DNA from: Saururus chinensis
Taxonomy: Eukaryota > Streptophyta > Magnoliopsida > Piperales > Saururaceae
Direction of reading: 5' to 3'
DNA length: 64,000 bases
Assembly (NCBI GenBank): GCA_035235625.1
Contig: CP141142.1
Span: 20,470,995-20,534,994 of the forward strand
Shown piece by piece: positions 11,256 through 24,116 of the stretch. Numbering within the stretch: the first letter of the stretch is position 1; every line of letters begins with the position of its first letter. Position numbers and translations under genes: made by a program. The notes under the pieces are model-generated. The model was not told the DNA's origin. It saw only the letters and a program-made list of their open reading frames with translations, and made no database searches.

Positions 11256-11897
11256 TGTTTACATTGTCATATGCTTATCGTTGCCGGCACGGACACTACT
11301 TCCGTAACTATGACATGGGCCCTGGCATTGCTCATGAACAATCGCCATGTCATAGAACGAGCTCAACAAGAATTGGACAGTCAAGTGGGCAAGGAACGAA
11401 ATGTACAGGAATCGGACCTGAACAACTTGCCATACCTCCAAGCAATTGTCAAAGAGACCCTGCGCCTTTACCCGGCAGCTCCACTTTCAGTACCACATGA
11501 GTCCATGAAAGACTGTCAAATTGGTGGGTATCATATCCCGGCTGGGACCCGTTTGATCACGAACCTTTGGAAGATCCACCGTGACCCGACCATTTGGTCT
11601 GACCCGGAGGAGTTCCGTCCAGAGAGGTTTCTTACCAGCCACGCAGATGTGGACGTCAGGGGCCATCACTTTGAGCTAATTCCATTCGGGTCAGGTAGAC
11701 GGATGTGTCCCGGGATCTCGTTTGCCCTCCACATTATGAATCTAACACTCGCCCGTCTCCTGCATGGGTTCGACTTGGCTACTTCATACGGTGGTCCGAT
11801 GGACATGAGTTTGGGCATCGGGATAACCATGCCCAAGGCAACTTCATTGGAAGTGATTTGCACTCCGCGTCTTGCTTCTTGTCTCTATGGGAATTAA
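11256..11897 (+). pseudogene. CYP82-type P450, copy A, exon 2
   Basis: This exon encodes the C-terminal catalytic half and is itself open to a TAA stop at 11895-11897. Visible motifs in order are the I-helix AGTDTT (11283-11300), the K-helix ExxR as ETLR (about 11454-11465), EEFRPERF, and the heme-binding loop FGSGRRMCPG (11685-11714) with its cysteine. The CYP82 signatures NLWKIHRDP and DVDVRGHHFELIPFGSGRR are intact, and it ends RLASCLYGN. The pre-insertion acceptor appears to be GATTTTAG at 2378-2385, so CACTA 1 landed within 3 bases of the exon start. That acceptor would add CLHCHM before LIVAGTDTT, which is longer than usual, so the true start is uncertain. With the exon 1 frameshift and the 8.9-kb insert I call the locus a pseudogene, although this exon alone is undamaged. 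Confidence 0.9.
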
Positions 11898-13204
11898 AGG
11901 ATAAAAAAATTCTCTCCAGTTTCATCTAGAGTAAGGCTTCTCCATTATATTGTTAAGCCATATACATTCTAAATAGAATAAGGCATGTCATTTCAATCGT
12001 CATAGTTAAACAGTGTGGTCAAAACTATTGTATAGTGTGCTCTACACTATTGTATTGTAAGCTATAATTTAGTATTAGCTGAAAAATAATAATTCTGCCT
12101 AAAGATCATAAATATATGTATTCCTTCCTATGTCAAAATATTAAAAAGAGGCACAGCCATTTGCCCGCCCTTAAATATGGAAAAGATTATGCTTTTGCTA
12201 TCTGAAGGGTTTATAATTATTTATGTAGGTTTTTTTTCCTATTTCCTCAACATTGTTTTATGATGAAATAATTCAATTATATTCCTCGTTTTAAGTGTAA
12301 GCTAACTTTCCAAAATTAAAAGCTTTTAATAGTTTAAGCTAATAAAAATAATAAATAGAAGGCTGCTACTTAGCCCCCAACATTCTCTTTCATATGCACA
12401 TGGTTACTTCCTTATTTCATGAAATGAAATGTTAACAAATTATCAACTTTTACCCCCATTTTGTAAATTCCCCTTTAACAACCAAAAACAATGTAACATT
12501 TTTTATCCTCTGGTGTAACAAATCCAAATGTAGGTTGTTGTAAAGTAATACATTTCGGTGAGTCCAAGGTCATGTCATTGCCTACTACAAAAGAGAGACT
12601 ACTAATTATTACTCCTAATAAAAAATAGACTAAGTAGGATTTTGTTAGAATGAATGAAAGAATATCTAAAATGATTAATAAATAAATTTTAAGAAAATTA
12701 ATGGTTGTGAAAAGTGATTAATTGGAAAACTAAAACAACTTAAATACAAGTGTAGAAACAATCATAGACGAACATGCCAAGGCATAAAATCTGTAAAAAA
12801 TCCAACCCTACTCTCCGAATTGCAACTCTATATGACTGTATGACCAACATTTGTCTCAAATTTAAACTTATTGCCTATGTATGATACGCAATTGAAGATT
12901 ACTTAAAATAAAAAAATTATTTCAACTCAATGTTAACATGTACTTGAAATCACACTTGTCAATAATTTTAAAATTTTGATGTACAAGATACATTAAATAA
13001 AAGAGTAAGCCAATAAGTAGAACAAAAATATATGAAATTATTAAACAAAAATCAACTTGAAATTGAGGAGTACGATGACCATGTTTCATCACACTTCATC
13101 ATAACTCTAATTAACTTTGGAGGGTTAGAACCTCATGACATTGATTAGCATAGACTATAATATAAATTTTATAGAAAAGGAAAGAATTTAAGATCAAGTT
13201 ACAC
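11898..13204. other. 3' flank of P450 copy A
   Basis: AT-rich sequence collinear with 47051-48403 of copy B, starting directly after the stop codon with AGGATAAAAAAATTCTCTCC. It includes the presumed 3' UTR. Position about 13070 (GAGGAGTACGATG) is the empty site of the CACTA insertion seen in copy B. No gene is visible. Confidence 0.75.
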
Positions 13205-15900
13205 CATTTTTTTTTATCAGGTAAAAGGGGAGAAGACTGCCTAATTAAAAGACTAAATAAGCAATGTCACAACCAAAAAATATAAATAAGATTGCAGACT
13301 CCACCTTTAAACAAGGAAAGGAGAATCCCTAACAATCTTAGAGAGATGGGGATGGTTTCCCACTTACAATTTGACTTGACATTTACACGGTCTAAATAGT
13401 GATCTTTTATGGAATTCTTCACTATAGAAGATATAATTATTCTTCTCTTTCCAAATAGAATAAACAACACAATTCATAAAAATTTTCATAAGAATTTCCC
13501 ATGGAGGGAGTAGGTTGGCTGAAGAAGTTAATATGTTGTAGGGCTCGAGTAGCTTGATTATGAGAGATGTCTACCCAAAACAAACATCATGGACTTGATC
13601 CATTTAGAATATCCAAAACCAACCATATAAGACTTGCACAAAATACACACGTTAATATTTGTGGATACCTTTGGCTTGAATCTTGTCTAGCGTCAATAGA
13701 TGGCCATGAAGCATAAGTCAGCAAATAAGAGATTGGTGAGGAACGTAATGTTTAAACCATACTAAAGATGACCATTTTAGCTTAGGAGCATGATTAACAA
13801 TGGTTTTGTAAGCATATCTGGTGGAGAAATTACCTATAGAGCAGGGCTTCCAAAAGATTTTTTTATCTTCTAAATTATGAGATAGCTGATGAGTACTAAT
13901 AGTTTGAAGAAGATGATCACACCTAATATTTATATTCTAATCCAATTTCCAACAAACATTGATGAGGCAATCATAAACAAAGTACTATAGTTTGAAAAAG
14001 ATGATGACACCTAATGTTTATATTATAATCCAATTCCCAACAATCATTTATGAGGCAATTAGAAACATACTCTCTAATATGACTCTCCATTTGGTGTATC
14101 AAATGATGGCCATAATTATATATTAGTGAAATTGCCAACCTAAGTATCCAACCAAAAAAGAGTATTTTTCCCATTGTTGATCTTATGAGAAACCAAGTCA
14201 ATCATAATACTGCAAATGGAGAGAATGTTCTTCCATGAAGAAGAGGTATAGGAAGGTATATCATAATGCCAAATGGAAGAGAACTGAATGTAATAATCAT
14301 GGACCCACTTAATCCATAAATAGCCCTTATCTGTAAGAATTCTCCACAAAAATTTTGTCGTACCAACTTGTCATCAATCTTTAACAGATCTTAAGCACAA
14401 ACTTCCTTCCTCCTTTGGAAGATATAACCTTTTCCAACCCAATGGATGGAATTTCAGACTAACATTAGAGTTACTCAATAAAAAAATTTCCATGTGACTT
14501 TCCATATTCTTAATGATACTAGAAAGAAGCATCTTCCCCCAATAAAACAAGGATTAATATAAATTAATAAAGAACATTGATATGACACTTCAGGAAGGAG
14601 ACAACGAACTGCTACATGAGTGAATTTATTAATCCAACCAACATTGCCAAAGACTTTGTCAATTTTAGAAACAATTCTTCTAGTGCCCATACTTTTATTA
14701 GTACAAGTAAAAGATAAATCAAGATGCAGCTCCAGTAAACCAACTTTCTAAACACTATTATTAACTTTTGCAAAATAAGAAGCTGGAACAATTTTACCTC
14801 CATTTTTTTCCCACGGATAGAAAATTGAATTGAAGTCACTAAGCAGAAGCCAAGGAGAAGAAGTAATACTTGATTGATACCGTATCCAATGCCAAAGTTC
14901 CCTTTGATCAAATAAGAAATTTTTTGCAAATACAAAAGTACATTCAAATGAAAAATTATTTGGCAGTTGATGAGACAATGATTAAATTGTGATCCTCTTC
15001 AACTTTTCTTATAAAATATAATGAAGAATTCGATCCAATCAAGATTCTTCCTGAGTCAAAATACTAATAATTATCCAAAATATACCAAGTAGAATTAATA
15101 GGAACCTGAATGCTCTTAGCTTTCACTTCTTTAACTTGGGTCTCATTGAGATCCAGGAAACCCCCAGAGTTTTTAAAAATTAAGGAGCAAACAAAAGCAA
15201 ACTTATTCAACTTATTTAACCCTCGAGTATTCCATGTCACTACCCTCAATAGAAAGATAAAGAAGATTGGCCTCGTCTAGGACTAGACTTAAGTTCCCTA
15301 TCAAAGACAAGTGACTGCTTCACTACTTATTTCTTTTTTTTTTTCGCTTGAGTTTTTATTGTTAACTTCAATAAAATGATCTTGGGCCAAGGATGTAGAC
15401 ATATGAGAATCACATATATTATTATTATTCAAAGGGAATAAATGATCATTTGCAGTGAGAGAAGAATAAGTAGAGTTAGCACAAATAATGAGATTTGTAT
15501 GTGTAATAATAAGAGATAAGTCCACATATAATTCACCACTAAGAATAGGATTAAAAGTAGTATTATGGAAAGAGTGAAGATTCTCATACTCAACAACCTG
15601 ATTGGCTGCCTAGACAGAAGGAATAAATATAGAATTGTCTTTATTCGATCACTTCCTCAACGCTTCAACATCAGAATCATTAGACTGATTAACACCACAT
15701 GGAATATCATTCCTCAAATGCAGATTACATTCATGGTGTGTTTGAGTATTCTAAATTGTAATATTAGGCTTATGCCAATATGTGGATCCTCTTGTGCCAT
15801 AACCCTCTGATTTGTTGTGAATAACACTGGCTAAGGAGGAATAGCATCATGCTTAAACGTGAGTGAGGTTTGAGAGAATACTTGTTTGATTTCACTACAT
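13205..15900 (-). mobile_element. LINE (L1-type) remnant, copy A, reverse-transcriptase core deleted
   Basis: Read on the minus strand. An endonuclease start MRVVTWNTRGLNKLNKFAF, with LDLNETQVKEVKAKSIQ behind it, is at 15064-15249. The endonuclease motif SPWLLLSDFNSIFYPWEKNG is at about 14800-14870. Further on are the downstream motifs FHPLGWKRLYLPKEEGSLCL near 14400-14460 and the RVT zinc-binding type stretch WIKWVHDYYIQFSSIWHYD near 14260-14330. The 3' end is a poly-A tail, seen as T9 at about 13209-13217 on the plus strand. The region 15300-15900 may be ORF1 remnant. The polymerase core is missing: the endonuclease part joins the C-terminal part at about 14521, where copy B continues into the RT domain. 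Many stops; inactive. Confidence 0.8.
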
Positions 15901-16272
15901 ATAAAAATTATGCGCAAAGAGGCCATATCTTGTAGTCTTTGTCCTTTTTCATGATTCGATTAAGTGTAATGTGGTAATCCGCTATGTTATGTAGATAGAT
16001 ATTAAACTCAAAATTTCTTAGAAGAAAATTTAAATACCAAAATATCTAATAAAAGAGTTGATTTATTTTAAATTATAAAAGAGACTAGTCCTAATACTAA
16101 CTCTGATGAAGTAATTGGATTAAGACAAAAATGAAAGTAACTCAAACCTAGGGCATTTAGGGAAATGAGACATTCAATACAATTGAGGGACTTCTATATA
16201 ATGTCAGGGAAGACAACTTCCCATTAGATGAACCCTTTCAGTACCCTTGAGCAGACTTTAGGTCTTCCATAT
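15901..16272 (+). mobile_element. Copia-type pol remnant, left part
   Basis: The last bases before the 4.7-kb LTR encode MNPFSTLEQTLGLPYA in the frame from 16228. Joined across the LTR at the duplicated CATAT, this frame continues into the Copia RT start at 20980. The portion before 16228 is unassigned. Confidence 0.5.
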
Positions 16273-19200
16273 TGTCATGCCCGAAGTTTTTCCTTACATT
16301 TAATTGAAAATCTTACAAATAATTTATTTCGAAATACGGATATAAATCAAATGAACCAACAAAACTCAAAATGTGTGAAAACAGTTTTTCATAAATTAAT
16401 TAAGCATACGACAAAACTAAAATTCTCAGGTGTGACCCGAAACAAAACATATAAGTAAAACTCGCCATGGCCATGGTCTTTAAAAATAAATACATCCCAA
16501 GCCTTTCTGAGTACAAGTTCTTTAACAGTCTATGTTCTGATTTATATATACATACACAAGTCTAGAAAATAATACATTTATCTCTCAACTTAAATAATAC
16601 AAGAAAGCATGACACCAAAATCTACATAACCTCACTACGAATTCGCTGCACTCCAGGTCAAGGAAGGATTGTCCACCATGGGGAAAAATTCAGTCTCAAA
16701 CAACTATCGATCGACTTGCAAAAGCCTCCGGACGAAGGGGCTAAAAAGATAGGGTGAGTATTTTCATACTCAGTAGGAAAATACCCAGTAGGGGAAAAAT
16801 AAATAAATGAACTCCGTCAGTTCATATATAGATGCTTCCATGCAATCACACATGAAGCAAATAGAATAAGAAGTATAAATATGGTCACACATACAAATCA
16901 TCATACAAACTGAACTTACACTTATTCATATATCATGCTCTTACACTTACACTCTGAATCAGTCTTATTAGCTTACTCGTATAAACGTACACTTACACTT
17001 ACAACATACACATACTCGTATGATCTTATTCGTACGAACTCACTTGTACGACCTTACTCGTACAATTTTACTCTTACACATAAACATACTCTTACATCTT
17101 CCTTAGAAGCTTACACTTACACTTACGCTTACCGTCTGAATCAAAGTCTCACAAACTTACTCATACTTATAAACTTACTCTTACTGTCTTCCAAAGAAGT
17201 TCACACTTACTCTAAATCTTACACGTACAACTTACTCAGAATCTTAAACATATAACTTACTCTTATTATCGTACACATACTACCGATAACTGAAGCTCAT
17301 TATAATTAATAAGCTCCAACGTTGGAAAGGAAGGGAATGCCACTGGGGCATCACCTTAACCTTCGAGGAACAACTAGACACCATGGACTTTTTTGAAGGC
17401 AAGGCACACCTATGCTCATGGGGCACAGGATCAAACAGGTAAGAGCAGATCCATGATACTACTTACTTGAGCGTGCAAATGCCCACTCAATGGGGCCATA
17501 CAGTGCCAACAAGGGCCATACAGTGCCAACTAAGGGCGAAAAACATAAAGTGCCACTCTTGGGTAGGAATCTTATAGTGCCACTCTTAGGCAGAACATAC
17601 AGTGCCATCTGTAGGCAGAAAACATACAGAGCTCAAGAAGGGCGAAAACTTACAACGCTCGCAATAGAGCTTCAAATGTTTGGGATGAAATACAACACCA
17701 AAACTAAATCCCATGGGAAAACACCATGGGTAGACCAGAAAGGATGCTCAGTCGATTACTTATCGACTGGCACAAAATGGAACTTAATCCATCGAACCCT
17801 TAGTTTCAACCTCACAACGTTATCAAATTAGGGTTACTTACCATTCAAGTTTATATTAGGTAACTTATGCATGTACAATTATGCTCAGAACGACTTCCAT
17901 CTTACATTCTTCAGCCAACAAGGCTAGAAATACACTTGTCCAAAAGTTCCAATCCACAAAGGTAGAATTCTTTACTTAACCCATCCCCCACCCTTACACT
18001 TACAACCGTATCGATCTCTGCATAGTCTTACTTGTCGAACTCAAATTCCATACTCGCACTCTTACCATCAAATACTTACAGTCTTACGTCTTACACCATT
18101 CACATAAAAACCAAATTGTCCTTCTCGAACTTCTTGAGTGAAACCCTTAGACCTAAGTCCCGTCATCAAACCCTTACTAATTCCTTACACATTATTCTTT
18201 CGTTACAATTCATATTATGTACATTATGCATGTATAATTATGTTGTCCACTCTCACTAATTCACAAATTTTCCTTGATGTTAAGAACCTTAAATCTTCCA
18301 CATCCTTACATTGCTCACGTCTTCTACTCATTGCTCCAACATGCCACCAACTCAATCCAAACTAATTCTTCAATCTCATCAAATCCAACCTTCACTTGTC
18401 AATCTTACATCTTTCCTCGCCAGACATACAATCATAGTTTTCACGTCATAGCCCATGAAGTACCCCTTCGCCAAACTTACAATTAAACACTTCTACTTGT
18501 GCTCATCAATCCCATACCACCGGTCCATAACAAAGATCACACACTCTACTCATATACATATGATTCGTAGCAACTTACTACGTCCCCTTAGTCTTCATAA
18601 ACATACACACACAATTCACATACATACAACATGCTTTTATAATCAATATAGTCATGCAAAACATTAAATTATGAACTCCTAGCATGCTACTACACAATCA
18701 AATCATGCTATAATGAAATTATGAGTTCAAGGTCCCCTACCTCGTAATCCACATGAGTTTGATGGCGAGCAAATGATGTTAGCGGTGTCAATAGTGGAAT
18801 AGGCGGCCAAAAGCATCACACTGAGAGAGTTGTTGTGTCCCGAGGATTTTTGTAGATGCTAGAATTAATCTTGATAAGGTTAGATTAATTTCACTCAAAG
18901 CATAAGATTGGGTGCACTAGGGCGACCGGACACAAGGTCGTGCCACTAAGGATGGCAAAAGTGACCACACAATAGGAGGTGACTAATTGGAGATCGGTCA
19001 CGAAAGGGGTGAGGTTCGCCAGTAGCTGTCCCCTAAACAAACTTGAGGGCATTAGCATCAGAGAGTGTGGCCAACAAAGGTGGCGACAATTCTAAATGCC
19101 ACCCACAACCAAAACATCATTCGGACGATCATGCATCAAGCACGGCTTACAGCAGAGGATATGGGCACTGACATTGGTCAAGCCTTCAAGGGGCTGAGCC

Positions 19201-20974
19201 TAATGGCTTACAATAATACTTCCCCTTGGAAGAATCAGAATTCGAGAACTCTTTCTTGTAGGTTTTGGGTCATGCATATCAAAAGTGCGGGTGCAAGGGT
19301 AGCATCGAATCAAAAGTGCTGGCCCTTGCCGTCACTGGGCTGGGGCAAAGCCCATTTTGGTCAGACCTGCAACCCAAGTCCACACAATGTTAAGCGGGAC
19401 ACCAGGTTGGCCTTAGGCTGGGGTGGGTCACTCGATAGTGGTCAGAGGTGTACCCCAAAGTTTAGGGGCGTCAAGTGTGTGCAGACGACGTGCAGAGGAG
19501 GCGTGGCCCCTTGCCGATATTGGGTCAAGCCAACATCCACAGCTGTCCGCTAGCCGATGCCGGGTAGCAGAACAACCATCAGAGAATTGAAGAGACCCAA
19601 TTTAGTTGGGGCGACAGAGTACCGGGCCAGGGCGGTGGACATGCTATCATCGGCCACAATTGGTCGAATGGGGGTCGAGGGACAGACCTGTAACACGGTG
19701 GCGATTCAACAATCGCTGGACCACAATGATTCAAATAGACATCGACCCGATGTCATGCAATGTCAGTCAATGGAGAATGGACGCTATCGGAGAAGAAGAA
19801 AAACAAAACCAGAGCAAAGATTTATCCGGAATTGAAATGATGGAAGGAGGGGTGACGGGCCAGGGAAGGCAGTGATTCAATTAGAGGCATCGGCCTTGCT
19901 GTCGGCAATTCAGGAGAAGGCCAATGACCAGAGACCACCAGCACAGTCGTGGTTCACAACGCAGAGAGACGGGAAAAAAGAGAGATTTTTTATTCTGTTT
20001 GGAATAGGGCAGAGGGGGCTGAGGGAGATGGTAGCCAGGGCAGCGGTCGGGGTGGCAGTCTTGCCGTCACCTGGCTGGGGGAAGGCCCAAGGCCAGACCA
20101 CGGTGGCCAGCGACCTGCTGCACAACCGCAAGTCAAATACGACTAGAAAACAAAAAGAAGCAGGCAGAATTGTTTTTACCTCATGCCGGCAACAAAAGGG
20201 CTAGGAGCCCAAGACGGAGGTGGCTGGAGTTCACACTGGCCGGGGAGGAGGTGTGGAGGTAGAGTGGCAGCCATGAAAGTGGAGGCGGCAGTGGCCAATC
20301 TAGCAAAAGCTCGTTCACAGACCGAAATGGGGCGGACACAAAAGAGAGTTGATAGATGGCAGGGAGGCCGGACGGCGGTGGCCGGAGTTGGTCTGGCCTG
20401 GGCAGAACTGTGGCTACGAGTTGGTGGCCATGCAAGCGGGGACGACTGCGGATCCGGTGAAAACATCTAAAAAATGGTCACTAGGCCGAAAACGGGAAAG
20501 AGGGTGAGGGCGGCGGTTGCCAATAGGGCTAGGCCAGGGAGGCAGCAGTAGCGTCGCCAAGCAATTGGCCAGCCGGGCGGAAGCCGGCAGCCACCGGCGG
20601 CGCCGCCTCCGGCCTCATATAGTGAAGGGCTGCCCCCCTGTTCACTGTTCCAAATGTGGGTCGCGCGTGCCTCAATGCGCCCGATCAGCCTTTTTTTTAT
20701 TTTTTTTCCATCTGCTTTTGTTCTCACATGTCCCATCCATTTTTTGCGCTGAAAATTTATGTGATGCATTGAGGCCCATGATCTGCGACTAAACACCACT
20801 CCCGACTCTTACGGTCGCGAATATTACAAATACATATACGCCGAAGCGTAAAATTTATTTATCAAAAATATGACTAGAAACTGTAGAACATTGCAAAAAT
20901 TGCAGAAACTAGCAAAAATTGCAGAAAATAGCAAAAATTGCAGAAAAAATTACAAAAAAATTAGGGATATTACA
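16273..20974. mobile_element. Solo LTR, 4.7 kb, target duplication CATAT
   Basis: The element begins TGTCATGCCCGAAG and ends GGGATATTACA. CATAT lies immediately before (16268-16272) and after (20975-20979). TG...CA ends with a 5-bp direct repeat identify an LTR, and no internal retrotransposon domain or second LTR is seen, hence a solo LTR. Inside are a TTACAC/TTACTC-rich low-complexity tract (16920-17280), repeats of CAGTGCCAACTAAGGG type (17490-17640), and a GC-rich part (19000-20800) with open frames I do not believe are genes. Its first 2.3 kb is collinear with 32456-34802. A gypsy family is likely from the size and ends. Confidence 0.85.
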
Positions 20975-21122
20975 CATATGCCCATAAATGACAAAATGAT
21001 ATTAAAGAGAAAATTGATTCTATCCTAAAGAAACAAAGTTTAGGAGATTGTGGATCCACCTGAAAGGTGAAAAGCCATGACATGTAAATGGATATTAAAA
21101 AAAAAACGTAAGCCCGATGTGA
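20975..21122 (+). mobile_element. Copia reverse-transcriptase remnant, right part
   Basis: After the CATAT repeat the plus strand reads QNDIKEKIDSILKKQSLGDC, then shortly after MDIKKKT. This corresponds to the start of the Copia RT domain (family pattern: DEIDSI, NxTWELV, KWIFKKK). It is degenerate, with stops, and is cut off at about 21122 by the LTR of the gypsy element on the other strand. Confidence 0.65.
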
Positions 21123-21378
21123 TGTAGACCATGGGTCTACCCCAAGAGAAACGGAAAGAAAGACGAGAGGAGAAGGGATAGAAGAGCCAAAACAACTGAA
21201 CTAGTTTCTGAATCTGATTAACTAATCAATGATCTGGTTATGCACTACAATTTATAGAAAAATTAAAGAGTAATCCTACTAAAATAAGGAAGCTACTTCT
21301 AAGCAAAAGAATAACACCAAATCCTACTTAATTTAGAAACGAAAAAAAAATATAGGAAAGCTAATTAGGTTCATAACA
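21123..21378 (-). mobile_element. Short LTR (3') of the minus-strand gypsy element
   Basis: On the minus strand this segment starts TGTTATGAACCTAATTAGC and ends ATGGTCTACA. It follows a purine-rich tract (ATAGTGTGGTGGAA) and the end of a chromodomain-like coding remnant (ATWKHEDGFLQKYLD on the minus strand). Length is 256 bp. The matching 5' LTR was not found at the other end. Confidence 0.6.
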
Positions 21379-21839
21379 TTCCACCACACTATGCATTGCC
21401 TTTCCTTAAGGTGACTAATCCAGATATTTTTGAAGGAACCCATCTTCATGTTTCCATGTAGCATTCTCCAAAGAAAGGTGTAACCAAGCAATAAGAACCA
21501 CTAAAGAACAATATACATGTTGTCGCTACAAAATAGCATGAGATGTCAGAAGGGCTAGATCTGAATTTATCGGTGATGGAAGAGAGAGTGGAAGAGATGA
21601 TGGATCACTAGCAAACTTCTGGAGACAAGAAACATGGAACACCGGTGAATCTGAGCATTCTGGTGCAACTTGAGAGAATAAGCAACCTTGCCAATGCGCT
21701 CAATAATAGGACAGCGACCATGGAAGCGATGGGCAAGTTTCTTGTTGGTTGATTTATGAACAGAAGTTTGATGATAAGTTTGGTGACGTAGATAAACAAG
21801 ATCACCGACTGCAAATTAACAATCCATATGATGTCTAAT

Positions 21840-22760
21840 GCACATTCATTGCATATGATTTTTGTGAATCTGCAAAGTTATGACAAAGTTGGCACAAAAC
21901 CTCATCGTAATTTTGAAGAGTAGAATCAACAACATCCAGGAAGCATGAAGTGGCACATGATGGACAAATATAAGAGGTGGACATCCATAAACTAGAAGAA
22001 ATGGAGTGTGACATGCAGTAGTATGAACAACATTGTTATAAGACCACTCTGTCAAAGGTAGAAAGGATAGCCATGTCCCATGACAATCCCCCGAAAAGCA
22101 TCGTAAATATTGTTCGAGACAATGATTTACCACTTTAGATTATCCATCTGCTAGGGGATGATAGGTAGACCTCAAGCTAAAGGAGTGACTTGTAAGTGGA
22201 AAAACTCTTACCAGAATGCTAATAGAAACACCTTATCAAGATCACAAATAATAGACTTATGCTTCCCATAAAGGTGACAAATGTCATGCATAAAAACCTT
22301 GGCAACACACTTGGAGAGCAAGATATAAGATCCTATCACCACCACATGTATAACAAATTTGCTTTGAACCTTAGGCAATCCTTCTATAAAATCTATGTTG
22401 ATCTTTGTCTAAAGCACTTGGGAATATTCATTGGAATAAGAAGACCAAAAGGAGTTGTGGAATCACTCTTAGCTCTCTAGCAAGTGTCACATTGAGCCAC
22501 AAATTGTTAGATTGCCTATTTAAGGCCATGCCATGCAAAGCTTTGAGATACATATTTATGATTTTGAAAAACCCTTTCATGTCCTACAGTAGGCATGGAA
22601 TGACAAAAATAGAGATTATTCTGGTGCAATTCCTCTGAGTTAGGAATCCAAAGACAACCATGCCATAATAACAAACCATCATGCAAAATAAAATTAAGTG
22701 AGAAAGAAGGATTCACTTGTGAGCAAGATATAAGATTGCAAGTGACCAAGTTGCACGTAA
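21840..22760 (-). pseudogene. Gypsy integrase remnant
   Basis: On the minus strand, 22516-22749 encodes the zinc-binding part with HGCLWIPNSEELHQNNLYF and a following HSMPTVGHERVFQNHKYVSQ, matching the integrase HHCC domain and its linker. At 21846-22133 the reading VNHCLEQYLRCFSGDCHGTW, then LPLTEWSYNNVVH, is the end of the catalytic core (family: NRCLEQYLRCF, W, LAEWWYN). The frame is broken between the two parts. Confidence 0.85.
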
Positions 22761-22999
22761 GTCCACTAAAGATGGAAAGATAGGAGCTAAAAGTGCCATG
22801 AATGTTGCATCCTCAAACTCTCATGATAAAATATTAACAATGCAATTCTCGAGGCTTCCCTTATAAACCAATTCATAACCATATCCCAACAGCTTAGAAA
22901 TCTAACGTTGATGAGCGTGAATTTCCACACGCTGATCCATGAAGTACATAAGAGGTTGACGAACTATTTGGAATATAAAGTGATGACCAAAGAGGTAGG

Positions 23000-23765
23000 G
23001 CCTTCATTTCATCATGACATGGACAATAGCAATCATCTCTCATTCATATGTTATAAAAGGTGATGGGATTATCATTTTGCAACATAAGGATTGTGCAAAG
23101 ATCGACATCATATTCATTACTTTCAACAATAAATGTATTGGCAAAGACCGTAGGGCAAGAATAGGGACGGAAATAAGGGACCCTTTGAGCAAAAGTAGTT
23201 CGACGGCATCAGACCATATAAAGGCTCCCTTCAACAAAGCCACCAAGCAGGCAAAAATGATGCCCTACAACATAATGAAACATCGATAATAACCTACAAT
23301 GCCTAGAAAACTATATACTGCATGTTAAGTAGAACGATGAGGCACCCCTCAAATGATAGTAATCTTGCTTGGATCCATAGTCGACACCTTGGGTACAATT
23401 ACTCAACTTGTTGACAACCAATTACTCAACCAACTGACAACAAAAATAGCACTTAGACCGCTTCAAGAAGGGTTGGTGCTCATGGAGGTGTGAGAAGATA
23501 TACCAAAGGTGTTGTAAGTGATCCTCGCAATTATGGCTATAAATAAGAATGTCATTAAAGAAAACAAGGACAAAGCAATATAGATAACTCTAGAAGACAT
23601 CATTCATCAAGCACTGGAATGTTGGAAGGGCATTAGTAAGACCAAATGGCATCACCAAAAATTCATAATGTCCATCATGAGTGCAAAATAGCATCTTGGA
23701 GATATAGTTGGGATGCATACAGATATGATAATAGCCCGAACAGAGGTCCAATTTCGAAAAAGATT
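23000..23765 (-). pseudogene. Gypsy reverse transcriptase and RNase H remnant
   Basis: On the minus strand the RT reads [20 protein letters not shown], then [20 protein letters not shown] and VLVFFNDILIYSHNCEDHL. The catalytic box, normally FxDD, is F-F-N-D here, so one catalytic aspartate is lost. A stop follows MNDVF. The RNase H start PLVALLKGAFIWSDAVE lies at about 23200-23246 and is frameshifted further on. It cannot be active. Confidence 0.85.
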
Positions 23766-24116
23766 AGGCCATTGCCATAAGAAATTATCTCTCAAACAAG
23801 GCATTAAATCTTTGTCTTTTAGATATGTGGATATTGGTACACAAAACATTAGCTGGTGGAACGCCTGGCTAAATAGGAATCTGATGGTCGTAAGAACAAA
23901 CTAGTGGTAATCCCTTTGGATTCGTCAAGATAGACTAATGCTCATCCAAGAAGGTGGTTTAAGCTATTGTATATCACCGACCTATGGAACAATGACTATA
24001 GAGCAATGTTGAGCAAGAGGCCATGATAATGATAATGGTAAAGTGTCTCCAAGGATTTAGCAGACTGAAGGCAACCTAGTGGGTGAAAAGTAATAGGCAC
24101 CGACTTATCACCATAA

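Noticed and set aside
11097..11258. N-terminal extension of the exon 2 frame upstream of the P450 sequence
   Set aside because: This part is CACTA subterminal repeat read in frame, not P450 protein.
19065..20799. Several long frames in the GC-rich part of the 4.7-kb LTR
   Set aside because: High GC lowers stop frequency, frames overlap on both strands, and no domain or codon pattern supports a gene.
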